This document shows positions 26,943 through 35,660 of a DNA stretch of 64,000 nucleotides, piece after piece. How positions within the stretch are numbered: position 1 is the first letter of the stretch; every line of letters begins with the position of its first letter. The translations under genes were made by a program, and so were the position numbers. Under the pieces are notes generated by a model, which saw only the letters and a program-made list of their open reading frames with translations, ran no database searches and was not told the origin of the DNA. Origin of the DNA: Leptospira soteropolitanensis (GTDB lineage Bacteria; Spirochaetota; Leptospiria; Leptospirales; Leptospiraceae); the NCBI RefSeq assembly GCF_026151655.1, contig NZ_JAMQPN010000003.1:248001-312000 (forward strand), written 5' to 3'.

Positions 26943-29447
26943 TTAATTCACCTGAGGTTCTGCTTGCTTTAACTTCACTTCGCTAAAAGCGAATTTACCA
27001 TCCAAGCCAAAATAGAAAAAACGAGGCCTTTGTGGATTATATTGTAAATCCCAGGCATCCAAGGCATTATCCACACCGACAAACCATTGGAAATGTCCAA
27101 AAAATCTTTGAGACAAACGTAAATTCAAATTGGTATGTGGATTCACCATCCTATAGCCATAAGTGGAATTAGTTGTGCAGTAAGAGAGATTTTTTTCAGT
27201 ACAATATTCGGAAATTCCTGCAGGCAAACTACCTAGCGCATTGTTTATATTAGATTGTGCCTGAGCATTAATCACAGACTCTAAACCGTCAAAATTTATT
27301 GGAAGATCTTGATTACACCAAAAAGGATTTTTCACACAATAATACGGTTGTTTGCCAAAAACGACAGCAAAGACTGACAAGGAAATCCCACTCGATTTTT
27401 CATCAACGCGAACACTAAAGTTCCAACGATGTGGCCCTCTTCCTTCAAGAGGAAGTTTTGTTAGCTCGTCTCTCGTATCAGTATATGTATACCCAACACT
27501 AGTACTTACTATTTCGGTAAGACGAATATTTAAAGAAGACTCAATGCCTTGCGTACTTGCCTTTTGATAATTTGAAGTTTGGTACACCATGAGACCCGAT
27601 GCATCTCTGACAGGATTCGTTCTGAACCCAATCAAATTATCTACGTTGTTATGGAATAAATTAGTGCTATACCAAATTCTTTTCGTGATGTCCCATTCCC
27701 AACCAAAATTGTAACTCCTTGAGAGTTCAGGCTTTAAATTTGAACTCCCCACAACTCGATAACCTACACCTGGGTTTAAGAAGTTAAAATATAAATCTTG
27801 GAAACTGGGTGCTCTATAGCCAAGTCCATTCGCTGCCCTGAATCGAAACTGATCTGTCACATCATATCGAATGGCAAGTTTAGGAAGCCACTCGCCACCG
27901 TAAATCGAATCATGATCGTAACGAACTCCCGGAACAATTTGAATCCTCGGTTTATCAGATACTCGCCATTCATCTTGTACATAAAATGCATTTCGAAAGC
28001 GATATGCATTTCCATTGATGGTTTGGCCCTTTGTCAATTCAGGATTAAAATCCTCATAACAGACATTAGGGAATGCTCTTCGGCAATCAGGAGCAATCCG
28101 CGCAGAGGATATTTGATCCTGTAAATTTTCTGCACCAACAGAGGTTACATGGTTCTCCGAGAATTTGTAATCCAGTCTTGACCTGAACTCCGTCACTGAA
28201 TTGTCAGTTCTTTGTTGGGAATCTAGATCATCAGCCTTTCTTTGATCAGTTGTATACAAATCTTGAAATCTGGAATAATTCGCATTTAAATTCACATTCA
28301 CTTTTTGATTTGCAATCCAATCTACATTAAAGGCTCCCATAAAATCATGTGTCTTATTCCTTCTATCATAGACTGTTCTTGGTGGCGAAGCATCAACTGC
28401 ACTTTGATCCAAATGCCTATAATAAAACTGACCTGTCATTGTTAGGTTGTCTGTGGCGCGATAAACCGTTTTATTAGAAAGATTCATATCGTTAAAGGCA
28501 CTGCCAGATGTAGACTCTAGCGGAGGAGAGTAATTTGGAAGTCTTGTCGCATATAAAAAGGAATTAGTAAAAGGAAGATTGGAAGGATAAGGATTATAAG
28601 ATGGTGCTAAGGATGCATAACGTCCATTCCTAGGGCCAGGTGTTGCATCTGGCGTTAAATCATACCCTTCCCCTTTATGCCAACCCACCGTAAACAATGT
28701 TGATAACTTCTCGCTTTTTGCTCCAACAGATGCATAATTTCTAAACTCTGTATAAGGGCCATAATACTTTTCGCTTCCAGATCCTCCAAGAGTCCGAAAC
28801 TCAGCATACAACGGGTCTTGTGCTTCTTTAGTGATGATATTGATTACACCAGCAATTGCATCCGATCCATAAATAGCAGAAGAAGCACCCTTAACAATTT
28901 CTATACGCTCAATATCTTCCGCTTTAAATCGAGTTAAATCAATAGATCCGCTAAATCTTCCTGTAGTTCTTTGTCCATCCACAAGGATAAGTACATTTTG
29001 TGCAGATAATCCCTGCAAACGAACAGTCTGCCCCCTTTCGCCTGTTTGTGCCGGTCTCACTTCTATCCCAGGGACATTTCCTAAAGTTTGGGATAGATCT
29101 CTTGCACCCATAGCATCAATATCTTTTCTAGTAATCACTTCAGTAGTAATCGTAGAATCTTTAAGCAGATTTCGTCTTCTCGTACCTGTAACAGTAATTA
29201 TATTAGACCTATCAGCATTTACTTCATTAGGCTGTTTGCCAGACTCTCCGTGTTTTGGTTCTTTCATTGTATCTTGAGGATTTTGACTCTTCAAAGAATC
29301 ATCTTCCTTTTTAGGTACATTTGTTTGAGCAGAAATACCACCGGATACCTCTATAACGAAAAAACAAAATCCAAAAAAGATATATATCGCAAGGACCCGA
29401 AAATAAAATTCTACATTTAATAGATTTGTAAACCAAAGTTGATTCAT
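26943..29447 (-). CDS. TonB-dependent haem receptor (HmuR-like)
   Basis: This 834-residue outer-membrane receptor starts at ATG 29447, 5 bp after the HmuY-like gene; a start 7 codons upstream would overlap that gene. A hydrophobic signal segment is followed by the plug domain with ITVTGTRRRN, VITRKDIDAMGARDLSQTL, LQGLSAQNVLILVDGQR and VKGASSAIYGSDAIAGVINI. The barrel contains YRAPSFQDLY near residue 545 and SSNLKPELS just after, the FRAP/NPNL pair typical of haem receptors. The last residues are hydrophilic rather than a classic terminal Phe. Position after an HmuY-like lipoprotein and opposite hmuTUV makes haem the likely ligand, taken up with TonB energy. Confidence 0.88.
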   Translation of the reverse strand: MNQLWFTNLLNVEFYFRVLAIYIFFGFCFFVIEVSGGISAQTNVPKKEDDSLKSQNPQDTMKEPKHGESGKQPNEVNADRSNIITVTGTRRRNLLKDSTITTEVITRKDIDAMGARDLSQTLGNVPGIEVRPAQTGERGQTVRLQGLSAQNVLILVDGQRTTGRFSGSIDLTRFKAEDIERIEIVKGASSAIYGSDAIAGVINIITKEAQDPLYAEFRTLGGSGSEKYYGPYTEFRNYASVGAKSEKLSTLFTVGWHKGEGYDLTPDATPGPRNGRYASLAPSYNPYPSNLPFTNSFLYATRLPNYSPPLESTSGSAFNDMNLSNKTVYRATDNLTMTGQFYYRHLDQSAVDASPPRTVYDRRNKTHDFMGAFNVDWIANQKVNVNLNANYSRFQDLYTTDQRKADDLDSQQRTDNSVTEFRSRLDYKFSENHVTSVGAENLQDQISSARIAPDCRRAFPNVCYEDFNPELTKGQTINGNAYRFRNAFYVQDEWRVSDKPRIQIVPGVRYDHDSIYGGEWLPKLAIRYDVTDQFRFRAANGLGYRAPSFQDLYFNFLNPGVGYRVVGSSNLKPELSRSYNFGWEWDITKRIWYSTNLFHNNVDNLIGFRTNPVRDASGLMVYQTSNYQKASTQGIESSLNIRLTEIVSTSVGYTYTDTRDELTKLPLEGRGPHRWNFSVRVDEKSSGISLSVFAVVFGKQPYYCVKNPFWCNQDLPINFDGLESVINAQAQSNINNALGSLPAGISEYCTEKNLSYCTTNSTYGYRMVNPHTNLNLRLSQRFFGHFQWFVGVDNALDAWDLQYNPQRPRFFYFGLDGKFAFSEVKLKQAEPQVN

Positions 29448-29452
29448 AGTTT

Positions 29453-30076
29453 TTATAACTTTCGCCATCGGAATTTCGGATACCCAGATGTGCCCGCAGC
29501 ATTATAGTAGTCTAACATCTGCAATACGTACTTTGCCCCATTTTCTCCAGTAATGATATAAACATTCGGCTTTGCGGTTAGGATTGTGTTGGAATATGAA
29601 TACCAAGTACCGTAACCTGCTGGCATTGGATCCAAATCCAAGGGAGCGGAAATCACTGGATTGATACTTTCAGTGGAACCTGAGATTGGCCCTCCCCCAC
29701 TGGAGGATAATTGTACATCTACCACCTTCGTACATTCGGAACCAGTGTAGGTTGCCAAATAATCTGTAGAACCAGTAGAACAAGCTCCCCCATTGCCTGA
29801 TCCGCTAGTTCCGCTATTGGTCCCGATATTATAACGTTTAAATCGCATATCCCATGCATCTCCTGATCCTACGATAGATGCATTTGCTTTTAAATTTACA
29901 TATACCCAATTAGTAGTGGAGGATGCATTTATCGTTGTCCCATCAGATGCAGAGACTGCTTCCGTCACCAAAAGCAACATCGCAGCAGAAGAACCATCGT
30001 CTGATGATTTTTCTGGAATGCAGTTAATGATTAAAAAAAGAAAAGAACCGATAAATATTGTTTTTAATAATTTCAT
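29453..30076 (-). CDS. HmuY-like haem-binding lipoprotein
   Basis: This 207-residue lipoprotein has signal MKLLKTIFIGSFLFLIINC. The mature part matches the HmuY pattern: WDMRFKRYNIGTNSGTSGSG near residue 75, Gly-rich loop, and near the end YIITGENGAKYVLQMLDYYN followed by GYPKFRW. HmuY proteins sit on the cell surface, capture haem from host or environmental haemoproteins and hand it to the TonB receptor encoded next, here 5 bp downstream. HmuY of Porphyromonas uses two His ligands, which I cannot place here with certainty. It is preceded by two paralogous lipoproteins in the same operon. Confidence 0.82.
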   Translation of the reverse strand: MKLLKTIFIGSFLFLIINCIPEKSSDDGSSAAMLLLVTEAVSASDGTTINASSTTNWVYVNLKANASIVGSGDAWDMRFKRYNIGTNSGTSGSGNGGACSTGSTDYLATYTGSECTKVVDVQLSSSGGGPISGSTESINPVISAPLDLDPMPAGYGTWYSYSNTILTAKPNVYIITGENGAKYVLQMLDYYNAAGTSGYPKFRWRKL

Positions 30077-30090
30077 TTTGGTTACCAGCC

Positions 30091-30897
30091 TTATGGAACA
30101 GCCAATTGTGTTGAGGTGACAATTTTTGAAAAAGAAATGCCAGTATTGGCACTAAGTCCTATAAACGAAAATCCAGTGGCAACAGCGGGATCACCACCTG
30201 TCCAGGTAGCTTCGTTTAACAAAGCATTGCCGGTTGTTAAATTGGTCCTAGTTTTACAATTAGCAGTGTTTTTCCCTGTAACCCAAACAGTAAGACGAGG
30301 AGGTGATGATGCAGTAAGGTCAAAACAAAGATCTACTTCTTGTTCAACGAAATTAATAAGAGAAGTTCCTGCTACTGCTGGAGCTGTTGGCGCAGTACTG
30401 TTTCCATTGGAAGTAAGATTTTTTATATTCGATTCATTTGGTCCAAAATTGGCATAGGCGTAAGCGGGAACAAATCCGCCTGTCCCAGTACCAGAATAGA
30501 AATTCATTCCAAATTGACCTGCGGCTAAAGTACTATTTCGGTTAACTTCGGCTGAATAATTCTCAGGCAAACCAACATAAAGGGAAACAGCGGTATGTCC
30601 TCCGATAATTTTCAAACCTTCAATTCTATAATGCCGAACAGCGCCACTAGAAGGCCTACAAAGAGCAAACGTACCTTTTTTGATCGTTGGCATTGTAGTT
30701 TCTACCGAACCGTCACTACCCGTCTTACAAACAGTAGATGGACCAGAATTCGCATTCACGAGTGCCCCAAGTAGCAATAAATTGGTTTCGTCTGAATTTA
30801 CCTTCTCTTGGCAAAATGTGAAAAATACTGCAAAAATTAAAGGAAAAGCGATCCTACGGGAAATTTTTTGAAAGATAAGTTTATTTATTTTTTTCAT
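30091..30897 (-). CDS. Lipoprotein of the haem locus (paralogue 2)
   Basis: This 268-residue protein has a lipoprotein signal ending FFTFC-QEK. The mature protein is beta-rich and Ser/Thr/Gly/Asn-rich with several cysteines (e.g. VDLCFDL, GKNTANCKTRTNL). It is related to the next lipoprotein upstream: VWVTGKNTANCKTRTNLTT aligns with LWLDGKNGANCNLKSTLTT, and both end with a strand like SFSKIVTSTQLAVP. It lies 14 bp before the HmuY-like gene. The role is unknown; a haem- or haemoprotein-binding surface partner is plausible from context only. An SD-like AGGAGG stretch precedes the ATG at 30897. Confidence 0.7.
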   Translation of the reverse strand: MKKINKLIFQKISRRIAFPLIFAVFFTFCQEKVNSDETNLLLLGALVNANSGPSTVCKTGSDGSVETTMPTIKKGTFALCRPSSGAVRHYRIEGLKIIGGHTAVSLYVGLPENYSAEVNRNSTLAAGQFGMNFYSGTGTGGFVPAYAYANFGPNESNIKNLTSNGNSTAPTAPAVAGTSLINFVEQEVDLCFDLTASSPPRLTVWVTGKNTANCKTRTNLTTGNALLNEATWTGGDPAVATGFSFIGLSANTGISFSKIVTSTQLAVP

Positions 30898-31006
30898 AAG
30901 TATTACCTCCTAACTTTGGTGCGGAATACTAAATACAAAGAGTTGCCATCCAAACATTTAAGTTAGATTACAACTCTTAATCATGGACTAAACCGATAAG
31001 ATTTTA

Positions 31007-31837
31007 CTATTTTATAGCAGTCTCAGTAGAAACGGTAATTTTGCCAAAGCTCACAGAACCGGAGTTAGAACCTGCTGCTCCCGCCGCTAAATAAAAATTT
31101 CTTGTATCAAGTGGAGATTGATTGTTTGCAAAATCAGTAGGCAATTTATGAACCACAGCATTTTCTGTTGTCAAAGTTGATTTAAGATTACAGTTTGCGC
31201 CATTCTTTCCATCTAACCAAAGCGTAATTCTGGATGCACCAGTAGTAGTTTGTGTCACGTCCAAACAAAAAGTTTTTTTCTCACCTCCATTTTTATTTGC
31301 CTTACAAGTTGCCGCAACACCTCCAAAAGCATCACACTGAGTATCAGTCACAACAGCAATAGGCAATTCATTTGCCGTCAAACCAGTATTAACCCTAACT
31401 GCTGATGAAGCTGCATAGTTTGGTTCATATCGAATAGCAGAAGCTGGAGATCCAGAGGTAGACCTTCCGTCATACATCCAAAACTGAAATGCATTAAAAT
31501 TATTTACTAAAACATTTCCTGCAGTAGGTGCATTCAATGCATAATCTTTTGATTTATATCCACCGGAAAACACAACACTGTGACTGAATGCATTGGAAAG
31601 ATCATGAATGACAAAATGAACTCCAGCCCCTCCTGCGGGATTACAAATCTCGACAGGAGTTCCAATCGTCAAAGTCGCTCCAGGTGTCTCACAAGACTTA
31701 CCAGCTTCCATGATACCAAAAAGACTTAATAATACTGTGCTATTGTTATCTTTATTATCTTCCTGTTCACAGGAAACGAGTGTTAAACTAAGACAAGCTG
31801 CCAAAGTTAGAACTGAGAATTTGTAGAGCTGTTTCAT
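31007..31837 (-). CDS. Lipoprotein of the haem locus (paralogue 1)
   Basis: This 276-residue lipoprotein has signal MKQLYKFSVLTLAACLSLTLVSC-EQ. Like its neighbour it begins with a short Leu-rich part after the Cys, then a conserved Cys-containing segment (CETPGATLTIGTPVEIC), a HFVIHDL strand, and LWLDGKNGANCNLKSTLTT near the end. It is first in the minus-strand haem-uptake operon, 166 bp from the divergent hmuT gene. Cysteines occur in numbers suggesting disulfides. I do not know a named family. AGGAG lies upstream of the ATG. Confidence 0.7.
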   Translation of the reverse strand: MKQLYKFSVLTLAACLSLTLVSCEQEDNKDNNSTVLLSLFGIMEAGKSCETPGATLTIGTPVEICNPAGGAGVHFVIHDLSNAFSHSVVFSGGYKSKDYALNAPTAGNVLVNNFNAFQFWMYDGRSTSGSPASAIRYEPNYAASSAVRVNTGLTANELPIAVVTDTQCDAFGGVAATCKANKNGGEKKTFCLDVTQTTTGASRITLWLDGKNGANCNLKSTLTTENAVVHKLPTDFANNQSPLDTRNFYLAAGAAGSNSGSVSFGKITVSTETAIK

Positions 31838-31903
31838 AGACTCTCCTAATTAAATGATTTTGATTCTCAAATTCTAATAAGCCGCTTTCCCGTCAAGCAA
31901 TTA

Positions 31904-31954
31904 TGAGAATTAGTCTCAATTAAATGTAATAAATTTATATTTTATATTGAGACT
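31904..31954. promoter_or_regulatory. Fur-like inverted repeats in the divergent haem promoter region
   Basis: TGAGAATTAGTCTCA (31904-31918) is a 7-1-7 palindrome with one mismatch, in the form of a Fur box. The half AGTCTCAAT (31912-31920) is also repeated inverted as ATTGAGACT (31946-31954). Both lie between the first lipoprotein gene (start 31837) and hmuT (start 32004), so one iron- or haem-responsive repressor could control both operons. The assignment to Fur rather than another metalloregulator is inference. Confidence 0.5.
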
Positions 31955-32003
31955 CACTCTCTTTTAGGTTTGACAAGCACCATCCTACTTCAATTCTTGG
32001 CGC

Positions 32004-32852
32004 ATGATTCGTTTCAAGATTAACAGAGAAATCAAATTTCTATTTCATACCCTTTTGCTTTTTACCTATCCAGTAGCGGCAGATACAAACCAGCGTATCA
32101 TTTCTGTAAATGGAACGGTGACTGAAATCATCTATGCATTAAACCTGGAAAGCCAATTAGTTGCGGTAGATTCAACTTCTTATTACCCAAAACAAGCAAC
32201 TACTCTTCCCAATGTAGGTTACCAAAGGACATTAACAACAGAAGGAATCTTAAATTTTAAACCTTCACAAGTGATCGGACTGGAATCTGCAGGTCCTGCT
32301 GCAACGATACAAAACCTAAAAGATGCAGGCATTCCCCTTAGACTTTTCGCAGATGATTTTAAAATAGAAACTCCCACCTATCGAGTATTAGAAATTGGAA
32401 AGTTATTAGGAAAAGAAAAAGAAGCTCGGATTCTCGCTAAAACTATAAATGAACAAATCAAGAAGTTAAATATAAAGAAATCAAATATTAAAGTTCTCTT
32501 TATTTATTCTAGAAACCCAAGTTCTGTCTTCATTTCAGGAACTGGCACAGCAGCACATGCAATGATAGAACTATCTGGTGCAAAAAATGCGGTAAATGAA
32601 TTTTCAGAATATAAACCACTCACCAGTGAAGCATTAGTGAAAGCAAACCCAGACATCATTCTTATGCCCGAAAAATCAGCATTAGGTTTTGGAGGAGAAA
32701 AGGCAATTTGGGAAATTAATGGAATGGAATTTACTCGAGCAGGAAAAGAGAAAAATCTGATTCTTGTAGACGATCTTCTACTTTTAGGTTTTGGCCCAAG
32801 GCTTCCTCTCGCTTTAAAAACTTTAAATGATAAGTGGAAACAAATAGAATGA
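32004..32852 (+). CDS. hmuT: Periplasmic haem-binding protein HmuT
   Basis: This 282-residue substrate-binding protein belongs to the haem ABC importer. A signal peptide ends near VAADTNQ. The mature part shows the HmuT series: ISVNGTVTEIIYALNL, VAVDSTSYYP, LPNVGYQRTLTTEGIL (the Tyr of VGYQR is the usual haem ligand), and ESAGPAATIQNLKDAG. It captures haem delivered through the outer membrane and passes it to HmuUV. Its stop overlaps the hmuU start (ATGA). Confidence 0.9.
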   Translation: MIRFKINREIKFLFHTLLLFTYPVAADTNQRIISVNGTVTEIIYALNLESQLVAVDSTSYYPKQATTLPNVGYQRTLTTEGILNFKPSQVIGLESAGPAATIQNLKDAGIPLRLFADDFKIETPTYRVLEIGKLLGKEKEARILAKTINEQIKKLNIKKSNIKVLFIYSRNPSSVFISGTGTAAHAMIELSGAKNAVNEFSEYKPLTSEALVKANPDIILMPEKSALGFGGEKAIWEINGMEFTRAGKEKNLILVDDLLLLGFGPRLPLALKTLNDKWKQIE

Positions 32853-33835
32853 AGAAAAAAGTTTTCTTTATCCTATCTTGTCTCATTTTTACAATCTTCT
32901 CTGCCGTTCTTTCTTCGTTACTTGGCGCAATGAATATACGGTGGGAAGATTTAATAAAAACTGATAGTATAGAATCTCGCGTTTTCTTTGAATTGAGAAT
33001 ACCAAGAATCATACTCGGTACTCTCGTTGGTGGTTCTTTGGCTTGGTCTGGTGCCTTGGCGCAAGGATTATTTCGTAATCCAATTGTAGATCCAGGACTT
33101 ATTGGAATTACTGCTGGTTGTTCTTTGTTTGCTTCCATAGCCATTGTTCTCGGAACATCCGTCCCTTACCTACATTCAATTTGGAGTACCGTTGTATTTT
33201 CTTTTTTGGGAGGGATTTCATCCTCCTTTATCATTTTCTTTTTTGCAAAATCAAAGGGAAGAACTGATGTCTTTTCTTTATTACTCTCTGGAATTGCCGT
33301 TAACGCAATATGTTTTTCCGCGATAGGGATTTTGAGTTACATAGCGAACGAAGCCCAACTAAGGAATCTCTCACTTTGGAATATGGGAAGTTTAGGTGGT
33401 GCCTCATGGTCCAATTTAAAATCCTTTTCCGTCTTTTTCATTCTACCTTTATTTATCAGTCCACTGATAGCAAAACAATTGAATGTATTTATATTAGGAG
33501 AAAGAGAAGCAAACCATTTGGGGGTATCGACTGAATTTTTAAAAACAATGGTGATTCTTTTAATCGGAGTAAGTGTCGGAGCATGCATTTCACTTGTGGG
33601 CAATATAGGATTTGTTGGACTTGCGGTTCCGCATATTGTACGCCTGGCAATTGGACAGGATTATAGATATTTACTACTCACCTCATATTTATTAGGTGGA
33701 GGTTTATTGTGTTTGGCAGACGGAATTTGTAGAATTGTCATTTCACCATCGGAAATACCAGTGGGAATTGCGACCGCGCTACTAGGCGCCCCTTTCTTTC
33801 TCAGTTTAATTCGGAAAAGGATGAACCATATATGA
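32849..33835 (+). CDS. hmuU: Haem ABC transporter permease HmuU
   Basis: This 328-residue permease of the FecCD/BtuC family starts at ATG 32849 overlapping the hmuT stop; a start 5 codons earlier is less likely. It has about ten hydrophobic spans. Family motifs are LRIPRIILGTLVGGSLAWSG near the N-terminus, LFRNPIVDPGLIGITAG, and VGNIGFVGLAVPHIVRL in the loop that contacts the ATPase. The stop overlaps hmuV by 4 bp. Confidence 0.92.
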   Translation: MKKKVFFILSCLIFTIFSAVLSSLLGAMNIRWEDLIKTDSIESRVFFELRIPRIILGTLVGGSLAWSGALAQGLFRNPIVDPGLIGITAGCSLFASIAIVLGTSVPYLHSIWSTVVFSFLGGISSSFIIFFFAKSKGRTDVFSLLLSGIAVNAICFSAIGILSYIANEAQLRNLSLWNMGSLGGASWSNLKSFSVFFILPLFISPLIAKQLNVFILGEREANHLGVSTEFLKTMVILLIGVSVGACISLVGNIGFVGLAVPHIVRLAIGQDYRYLLLTSYLLGGGLLCLADGICRIVISPSEIPVGIATALLGAPFFLSLIRKRMNHI

Positions 33836-34611
33836 CCATCGAAGCAATAGATCTAAGTTATTCCATTGGCGAAAAATCCATTCTATCCAAAATAGAGTTA
33901 GAAATTCATCCAGGGAAACTCCATGTTCTAATGGGCAGAAATGGAGCTGGAAAATCTTCACTCTTTCATATATTATGCGGAGACATTTCACCCAAGATAG
34001 GTAATATATATTTGGATGGGATTGAATTAAAAAATTATTCCAAAACCCAACTAGCAAAAATACGGGCAGTATTAACACAAGATGCCGCAATCACCTTCCC
34101 GATCAGTTCGAAAGAAGTAATCGAACTTGGTCGCCATCCTCACATATCAGATCCCATTAGAGACAAGGAAATTGTTCAAACATGTATAAAAATCACAGGT
34201 TCTACTGAACAAAAAGACCAAAATTATTCCACTCTATCCGGTGGAGAAAAACAAAAGATTAACTTCGGACGAATTTTGGCTCAAGTTTGGGAAACGCCAC
34301 CTCGGTACATATTCCTTGATGAACCTGTTTCTGCTTTGGACATACCCAACCAATACAAAATGCTAAACTTATGCCGCCATATGGCTGACCAGGGTTATGC
34401 GGTATTTATGATTTTACATGATCTAAACCTTGCAGCTCTTTATGCAGATACAATCACCCTACTCCATAAAGGAAAAATCATCAAATCAGGAAACCCAAAC
34501 GATGTTTTAACTTTAGAAAATTTAGAAATCACATTTGGAATCAAAGCAAGAATTCTAAATGCACCAGAAGGAAATTTTATCATTCCAGAAATCATAGGAG
34601 AATCAATATGA
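33832..34611 (+). CDS. hmuV: Haem ABC transporter ATPase HmuV
   Basis: This 259-residue ABC ATPase has Walker A GRNGAGKSS near residue 40, signature LSGGEKQKINFGRILAQ, Walker B YIFLDEPVSALD and switch His in MILHDLNLAAL. The insertion AQVWETPPRYIF before Walker B is typical of HmuV/HemV proteins. It powers haem import through HmuU. It overlaps hmuS by 4 bp, continuing an unbroken chain of ATGA couplings through four genes. Confidence 0.93.
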   Translation: MTIEAIDLSYSIGEKSILSKIELEIHPGKLHVLMGRNGAGKSSLFHILCGDISPKIGNIYLDGIELKNYSKTQLAKIRAVLTQDAAITFPISSKEVIELGRHPHISDPIRDKEIVQTCIKITGSTEQKDQNYSTLSGGEKQKINFGRILAQVWETPPRYIFLDEPVSALDIPNQYKMLNLCRHMADQGYAVFMILHDLNLAALYADTITLLHKGKIIKSGNPNDVLTLENLEITFGIKARILNAPEGNFIIPEIIGESI

Positions 34612-35660
34612 ATGAAAACTTAAAACAACAATGGGAAAATCTTACAAAAGAAATGCCCAAACTTCGAATCCGCGACGCCGCAAAACACTTAAATGTAAGT
34701 GAAGCAGAGCTTCTTTCCACAAAGATTGGCCCAACCGTAAAATTACTAAAACCAGACTGGGCAAATTTTCTATTAAGCACCACAAGCCTTGGCTATGTAA
34801 TGGCTCTTACTAGAAATGAATCTTGTGTTCACGAAAGAAAAGGTGTCTACAAAAATCTTTCAGTTAACGGACAAACCGCACTAGCAGTGGGAGAAGACAT
34901 TGACCTTCGCATCTTTTTGCATGACTGGAAGTATGGCTTCTACGTGGAAGAGCCAAGAGATAATGGCATTATGCGTAGTTTCCAATTTTTTGACTCAAAG
35001 GGAGAAGCGGTTCATAAAATTTATCAGACGGAAAAATCTGCGATTGCCGGTTGGGAAACTACAAAAGAAAAGTTTGTAGATGATACTCTAACTTTTACAA
35101 CTCCTTCCACTCAAATAAAACAAAAAACGGAAACGAACGATCCAAATGAAATTCCAAATTTTTTAGATGCCTGGAGTAAACTCGAAGATACTCACGATTT
35201 CTTTTCCCTACTCAGAAAGTATAACTTCTCAAGAGAATTTTCTTTGGTGGCTGCAGATGGCAAATTTTCATTTAAAATTTCCAAAGAAAACTTACTCAGC
35301 TTAATGGAGCAAGTAAGCCAACTCGAAATGGAAATTATGATCTTTGTTGGAAATCCAGGAATGATTCAAATTCATACTGGAAAAATTCAAAAGCTAGAGC
35401 CAATGGGTCCTTGGTTTAATGTTCTAGATCCAGAGTTTAATTTACACTTACGAACAGACCATATTGAATCGGTTTGGATTGTTGATAAACCAACAAAAGA
35501 TGGATTAGTGACTTCAGTGGAAGTGTTTGATAATGAAGGCAACCTAATCCTACAAATGTTTGGGAAAAGAAAACCAGGAATCCCACAATCAGATGTTTGG
35601 TATAAACTAACACGTGGTTACTTGCAGAATAGCGACAAACTAAACCCTTCTTTTGTATAA
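34608..35660 (+). CDS. hmuS: Cytoplasmic haem-utilisation/degrading factor HmuS (HemS/ChuS)
   Basis: This 350-residue soluble protein has the duplicated HemS/ChuS fold. Features are KEMPKLRIRDAAKHLNVSEAELL at the start, LTRNESCVHERKGVYKNL, DLRIFLHDWKYGFYVEEP, SFQFFDSKGEAVHKIY, and in the second half MIFVGNPGMIQIHTGKIQKL and FNLHLRTDHIESVWIV. It receives haem in the cytoplasm and binds or breaks it to release iron. It is last in the hmuTUVS operon. Its final 21 bp overlap the convergent histidine kinase gene. Confidence 0.92.
   Translation: MNENLKQQWENLTKEMPKLRIRDAAKHLNVSEAELLSTKIGPTVKLLKPDWANFLLSTTSLGYVMALTRNESCVHERKGVYKNLSVNGQTALAVGEDIDLRIFLHDWKYGFYVEEPRDNGIMRSFQFFDSKGEAVHKIYQTEKSAIAGWETTKEKFVDDTLTFTTPSTQIKQKTETNDPNEIPNFLDAWSKLEDTHDFFSLLRKYNFSREFSLVAADGKFSFKISKENLLSLMEQVSQLEMEIMIFVGNPGMIQIHTGKIQKLEPMGPWFNVLDPEFNLHLRTDHIESVWIVDKPTKDGLVTSVEVFDNEGNLILQMFGKRKPGIPQSDVWYKLTRGYLQNSDKLNPSFV

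Noticed and set aside
27798..28124. Plus-strand frame of 108 codons within the TonB receptor.
   Set aside because: Receptor coding on the minus strand is unambiguous; the frame has no family features.
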